In this document: piece by piece, positions 58,701 to 64,000 of the stretch | How positions within the stretch are numbered: position 1 is the stretch's first letter | Layout: each line of letters opens with the position of its first letter | DNA from: Helicoverpa zea | Taxonomy: Eukaryota; Arthropoda; Insecta; Lepidoptera; Noctuidae | DNA: 64,000 nucleotides | Direction of reading: 5' to 3' | NCBI RefSeq assembly: GCF_022581195.2 | Contig: NC_061470.1 | Span: 8,928,001-8,992,000, forward strand | Notes under the pieces: model-generated | Told to the model about the DNA's origin: nothing | The model's input: the letters and a program-made list of their open reading frames with translations, nothing else | Databases searched by the model: none | Position numbers and translations under genes: made by a program

Positions 58701-61700
58701 AAGGTATTGTGAATTAAAATATTAGGTTGTTTTACCATTTTACCACATTAAAATATCTACCGCCTACTACCATTTTTAAGCTGAGAATTAAAATAACATC
58801 ACTTCTATTTGAAAGCTTAACAATACAGCAAAAATATGGCTCATAAATCCCGCATTAAATGAGTGAGAAAAGTAATTCAGTGCAGATCTCAACCATTTGA
58901 AAGCTAGAAGTATCAGCTATAATATCCATTTCACCTGGCCATTCAAACGGTACTCTCTCGTCTTTTAAAGAGCATTAAGAATTTAATAAATTTTCTCTTT
59001 TAAGACACCTTACTCGTGGGTTCTAAATGTCATACATTCATATTGGCGAAGTGTCTTTTATAAACGCGTGCTGTAAGCAACTGCTTATGTGCCTATTAGA
59101 TGATTAGATTTTATTTTCACTAGCTATTTTCCCGCGGTTTCACACGAGTCCCGAGATAACTGCTTCCCACAGCCGGATGATGACAAAAACAATCCTATGT
59201 TCTCCACCGGCTACCTCCCTTCAAACTGCCAGGCTAAACGGTTCAGCCATTCTCGAGTAATAAGTAGTGTAACAAACACGACTTTCTTTTATATAGATTT
59301 GCATCTCCCTTTTTCTTTAAACTTGAGCACATGGAACAAATGTGCATTTAAGCGTCAGTGAATATAAAGCTTAGAGATAATTGAATAGAATTTCACTAAA
59401 CTCACAGTCCCCCGGTGTGACAAAGAGATTTTGAAGTAAGAAAGTGGTTAAACTTTGTGATGTTTGATTTAAACTTAGAGAACTTTTTGTCAGTTTAACA
59501 GCAAAGTTAGAACTTAGACCGTCATCTAAGAGGTCTGGAGTAAGTTTCAGTCTGTAGATTGTTATTTTTGTGAAGGACGAATTCAGTGTAAGTAGTAGTA
59601 AATCAGTTAATTTTATATTACTTAATTTTTGAGGCCAAAAACAAGCCAAGACTAATTAAAGTGGTTCTTGTTATAATCCCATCCTATTTTTTCCAGTTTG
59701 TTTGAGCAAATCGAAAAGGCCACTTTCATAAAGCCTTCCGTAAACCGGACCGGCAATTTCCAGTATCAAAAGATTATGAAACTAAATCGAGAAGTCGCGT
59801 AATTCCTTGACCTTAGCAATGACGTTTAACCTTTCTCAAGGGGGTGGTTTATCGCTAGATCTAAGGGTAGTTTTGGGCCATCATAAATCAGACATGGACA
59901 GGAGATACTCGGGCAGTGTTTGACCGCTGGTTATTTATCGGGAGCCTCTTCATTTTCTACGACAGATTTATTGAAGTCCACCCATATTATACCCGCCAAT
60001 TTTGGGGACCGCCATTAATTTTTTTGACCTTTCCGACAAGATTTTCGGGTGCAAAGCCACCGAGTGTTGTTGAGCTAGGGTTTCGTGAAGGATTTAAGAA
60101 AATAAGCTTTATTATTTAGTGTTCAGGAACGTCGATAATTGCTCAGTCGTTAGCAATAACCACAATACTAAATTAAAATTAGATAAACAAACTTGTGTTT
60201 TGGAAAGCAAAGTAACTTTAGAACAAATTATAAATTGTTTGCATAGTTTTAATAACATCGTTTTTCATTCGAGATAAAAACGTGGTGGAAGACAATCTAG
60301 GTTAAAGTTTTTAGTGCTAAGTAATGTCGTGGTAATTAATCACAACATCCTTAGACAGTTAAGAACAATGGAGAATTTTTCATTGTGGATATGCTCTTGA
60401 ATAACTCATTAAATATAAAGAAGGAATGAACCCAACGATATGAAACATCGTAGCAAATACATTGTAGCGATTCGGAGCAATTCGTAGGCCTGAATAGCAT
60501 ACAACGCTACGAATCAGTTTAAGATTCGATTATTGAACTATCATTCGATTCTTTTTAAATCGATTTGTGTAATCGTTCATATCCGACCAGTATTGTCGAT
60601 TGGCTCCTCGAAATCGCGCACAGATAGACTTGTCACTCGGTTTGATATCAGACATGTGATGCAAATCGATTTGTCTGTGGAACTGAGTGGAGCCCAGTGC
60701 ATTAGAGAGCCAATGAAATGGGACGAGAACTCTGCAAGATTTTGTTATATTTTTCAAGTATAGTTATATCAATATTTGCACGTGTTGGAAATGTGAGAGG
60801 ATTTTTCCTTTTAACTAAATGGAAGATGTGCATTGTGCAAAATGCATTCTTAGTAGATTTTGTGCAGGTTGTAAAAGCTTTTGGGTGTTATTACATACAA
60901 TACATATATGTATAGTGTCGTCGGTGTTAATGTAAAAAATGAATAAAAATAAAAGGTAGTAAAGGTAGTAGTAAAACATTAACAAGAAAAAAGTAATCCT
61001 GAAAGTTTTGTTTTTACAAAATATTTTTCTAACATCGTTTAAAGTAACACAGGGCAAAAAAGTATGCGTAGATAAAAACATGTATAGACGCTATAAATTC
61101 GAGTGCTTTCCTTATCTCATTCGGTTTAGCGTAATTCCGTTAGAAATGTTTACTCCACTGTGAAATTTGGAGAGAGGAAACTTCTTACATAAAATGTGCT
61201 GTGTTCATATTTGTAACTAGATGTGAAAGAACTGTTATTTGTGAAGGTATTTGACCTCTAAGAGTATCCGCACACTAAAAACTTTTAGTCGGCCGATAGT
61301 TTGTTCGAGCTCATAAATCAGCATGAAGATTAATGTATTAAGTACCTACACATATTATCAAGAGCAGTCATAAATAGATACAAGAATCAAACATAGCCAT
61401 ATCAGATCAACTGAAAAATTTGAATTAAATCAAGATTTTCTTGCTAAACAAAATTCGGTCGTCATCGGGTCAACTGTCGGTCGACTATTTATTTTGCAGA
61501 ATAGAACGGATTTTTGTATCTTCTTTTGTTTTTGAAGAAGAAAAAAACAGGATCAGTTTCTCAAAATTAGAAAGTAATACAAGGTCTTTCGAAGGCCGAA
61601 AAACAATGTATCGAATATTTTGTCACAATTTATACACGTATTACGTAAAAGCCACGTTTATTTACTTTTAGTCCTGACTCTAGGCACTTTATCAATTTAT

Positions 61701-62374
61701 TACCGTACCGAAATAAACATGTATTCATACTCTCGCTGATCACATTAATATGTCTTTTCTGCGACACGCTCAATCATATTTTGCTATATTGACTGAAATT
61801 AAGGTGCCATTTAAAAGGCGAACCTTTTACGAGCATATTATTACTTTATATACTTATAAAACTTCCTATTTTTGTATTTTGAGTTTCCTTTTTGACGTTC
61901 CCAATATAGTTATGAAAGTTATTTTCAGAGCAACGGGTATGTTGCGTTTTTGACAACATTTTTCTGTGAAAATTGAGTGTTTTCAAATAAAATTCTTAAA
62001 AATATGTTTAAACAATCTAATAGTAAAATAAGGTACGTGTTAAAGACTAGCGACACGTACAAAAATACGAGTAGTTAATGTACCTACAATTCTATGTCCA
62101 TTTTGTGTATCTAGCAACATCGTCGCCTCAACTCGCAGAGAAAAATAGACGCAATTAGTTAACATCATAAAGACTAAATTGTCTTGTTTATCTTATTTAT
62201 TTTGCTTGGTTCGTGCAGCGTTTTCTTACGAGCTCTAGAACAATATACAATTGAGTCTAACTAGATAATTCAAGGCATTTCATTAGGGGTAATGTACGTT
62301 GAATTTATGAATTCAAATGGTTTCGGCTCATTGATTATCCTGGGATGAATTCTAGTAAATCAATATCTCTAGAT
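55701..62374. other. 5' intron or flank of the channel gene
   Basis: No exon of the channel S1-S5/pore region is readable on the - strand. No other gene seen. Contains the MITE at 57899-58332 and other AT-rich DNA; short open frames here have no coding look. Confidence 0.55.
57899..58332. mobile_element. TIR element, about 434 bp, TA/ATA target
   Basis: Left end ATACAACATGTAACGTAATT followed by AACGCACACCCTAAA. The right end in reverse is ATACAACATGTAACTTAATT followed by AACGCACATCCTAAA. TAT flanks both. Inside is a GC-rich patch (58068-58100, 'gcgccgcgcgccgctcgac'). No ORF. Confidence 0.8.
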
Positions 62375-62475
62375 CAGTGGTTCCCAAACTTATTTTGTCT
62401 ACTGCCCACTTTGAGAATAAATATTTTTTTAGCGCCCCCCATTTTTTTCACCTATTTAAAAACCACTATAACTTC
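62375..62475 (+). repeat. hAT-type end fragment
   Basis: Begins CAGTGGTTCCCAAACTTATT, the classic end of CAGTGGTT-type hAT MITEs, then 'ctactgcccactttgagaat' and 'agcgccccccat'. The other end is not identified. Confidence 0.55.
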
Positions 62476-62617
62476 AAATTAAATTAATTAATTATTGTGA
62501 CCTATATATGTTTATTAACGGAGAGTTCTAAACGAAACTTTTACTATAACCCGCAACTTGAAACCTGAGCGCAGGTAGGTAACATCCCGCGGCGCTTAGG
62601 TCTCAAGTTGACTCTTA

Positions 62618-63252
62618 CAGTGGCGGCGTAGCTTCGGGTGGCACCCGGGGCGGACTACCTATTGAGCACCCCCCAAAAAAACGACAAAATATGGTGCAAT
62701 ATGGTCATTCATGGTGCTTTTTGCCTGGTTTAACATAAAGAAACCGGAGACAGATCTTTTGAAGCGCTAGCGAAGCGAGCCCGTAATTTTTGAGTTTTGG
62801 GACATAATAGAACCCAAACATGTTTTATAAAAACCAGTCACAAGTGAAAAAGCCGCGAGCGCAGCGAGCGCGAAATTTTCGAGTTTTGGAAGAGTACCAA
62901 AACAAGTTTAAAAAATCCGCGCAAATTGTTTAGTTTTGGGGCACAAAAGTACCTCAACAAGTGTGGAAAAAAAAACACTGAAAAGAGAAGAAGCCGCGAG
63001 CGCAATTTTTTTGATTTTTGGGACGCAATGATACCTAAAGAAATTAGAAAATAGTCACTGTTAAGTGAAAGGCGCGAGTGCAGCGAGCGCAACATTTTTT
63101 GACTGACTCAAAGGGCGCAGAATAAACCAGAAATGTTGAAAAAACTGTTTTTTTTTTATAACTTTGAGGAATTAATTTAAGTAAACCAGGAAAAAACATA
63201 AATAAACGAGAAAGAGAGGGGTGACAGCCGGACTGGCACCCCTCCAGTGCCG
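62618..63252 (+). mobile_element. hAT-like motif-rich element, third copy
   Basis: Left end CAGTGGCGGCGTAGCTTCGG, like the elements at 5672 and 11486. The interior has the GCGAGCGCAGCGAGCGCGAA motif at about 62851 and relatives at 62768, 62997 and 63073. The right end is taken near GTGCCGCCTCGACG, but no 8-bp duplication is visible, so that border is uncertain. Confidence 0.6.
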
Positions 63253-63737
63253 CCTCGACGTCATGCCTTGTTTGCGCATGCACTGTTGTAGTTTTGTTTA
63301 AAATTTGAATAATGAAGTGAACCTAGGCTTTGCAGATTAGAATGGCACCCTCAGTGACTTGTCTCTTCTGCCCGTGCCATCCTGGTCGTACAACTTGAAC
63401 CAGCCGACTGATACAGGAATTCACAATTCGGGTTATTTAACAAAAACTTGTTAAAACATGATAGATATCTACGAGTACTAATAACTATCAAAATGCGATA
63501 GTGTGTCTGTTGCCTTTTTATTTGTTTGTTTGTGTCTACTTTAATTACGAAACGGAGCGACCGATTGACATTGACATGATTTTTATTTTTTCTATATTCA
63601 GTAAAATAGGACAGATATATGAACTACGTGGAGAGAAATATAGAACAGAGTCTGAGCAATCTTGTAATTCATATTAGTTGATGTTCACAAGTCGTTGTCT
63701 AAGAGGCCTCCTAGCTAAATAAAATTACAAATCACCC

Positions 63738-64000
63738 CCCAGGGGCCCGATTCTCCTAATTTTACTTAAGCGTCATACGATTCACGTTCGACTCGATTCG
63801 ACTGATATCCAATCCCGACTCGATTACGATTGAAGCGTATGTGGCATTCCGCTATTTTTTCTTTGAGATAAACGTTTTTATCCTTTTCGTCATTCAATAA
63901 TGAATCATTTTGTCTGCAAATGATTTACGATTGCAAAATGATTGTACAGCAAACTACCGTATAGACCAAAATCACCAAAATAGCAGACCAATCGCACACC
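63738..64000 (+). repeat. Partial MITE cut by window end
   Basis: Begins 'ccaggggcccgattctccta' and continues 'ttcacgttcgactcgattcg' and 'gactcgattacgattgaagc'. I recognise the opening as a moth MITE end. The rest lies outside the window. Confidence 0.45.

Noticed and set aside
62838..63095. 85-codon minus-strand frame with repeated RSLRSRLF
   Set aside because: Translation of repeated GCGAGCGCAGCGAGCGCG blocks in a hAT-like element.

Overview
The window is nuclear genomic DNA from an insect, most probably a noctuid-type moth (Lepidoptera). The support is short AT-rich introns with GT-AG borders, arthropod gene families, and repeats I recognise as typical of moths: Lep1-like Helitron fragments, LINE 3' ends, and hAT-derived elements carrying the motif GCGAGCGAAGCGAGCGCG. 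All calls are from reading the sequence; no database search was possible.

Layout. Bases 1-25,200 hold a cluster of four phosphatidylethanolamine-binding protein (PEBP, 'protein D3-like/OV-16-like') genes. One is on the + strand (745-3915) and three are in tandem on the - strand (7055-16143, 16925-18392, 19327-25101). All have four coding exons with the same intron phases (0,1,2) and nearly the same internal exon lengths (124 or 127, 214, 139 or 208 bp), so they come from local duplication. They differ at the ends: PEBP-1 has lost its signal-peptide start and the DPDAPSR signature, and PEBP-2 has gained a hydrophobic C-terminal tail. Their introns hold hAT, Helitron, Harbinger-like, LINE and foldback insertions, several with target-site duplications readable base by base.

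Bases 25,200-31,650 are intergenic and made largely of mobile DNA: a 1.3 kb inverted repeat with a perfect hairpin inside, a 960 bp TA-type DNA transposon and a truncated LINE with a 12 bp target duplication. Bases 31,783-34,871 (+) are an intact seven-exon HDAC3 gene, preceded by a 34-codon membrane-type upstream ORF whose TGA overlaps the HDAC3 ATG. Bases 36,852-39,778 (-) encode a leucine-rich-repeat protein whose N-terminus resembles a BC-box/Cul2-box. Bases 39,779-45,199 hold three further TIR elements and AT-rich DNA.

Bases 45,200-55,700 (-) are the 3' part, about 1,590 codons in 19 exons, of a cyclic-nucleotide-gated channel of the long Cngl type: S6, C-linker, cyclic-nucleotide-binding domain, a very long Ser/Lys-rich tail and a coiled coil. 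The pore and S1-S5 exons must lie beyond the right edge. Bases 55,701-64,000 are probably intron or 5' flank of this gene and show only repeats.

I see no operon-like or defence system. The points most worth checking are the 139-codon open frame directly after the Cngl TGA, the overlapping ORF at HDAC3, a 48-bp tandem-duplicated cassette exon in Cngl, and the end-changes among the PEBP paralogs.
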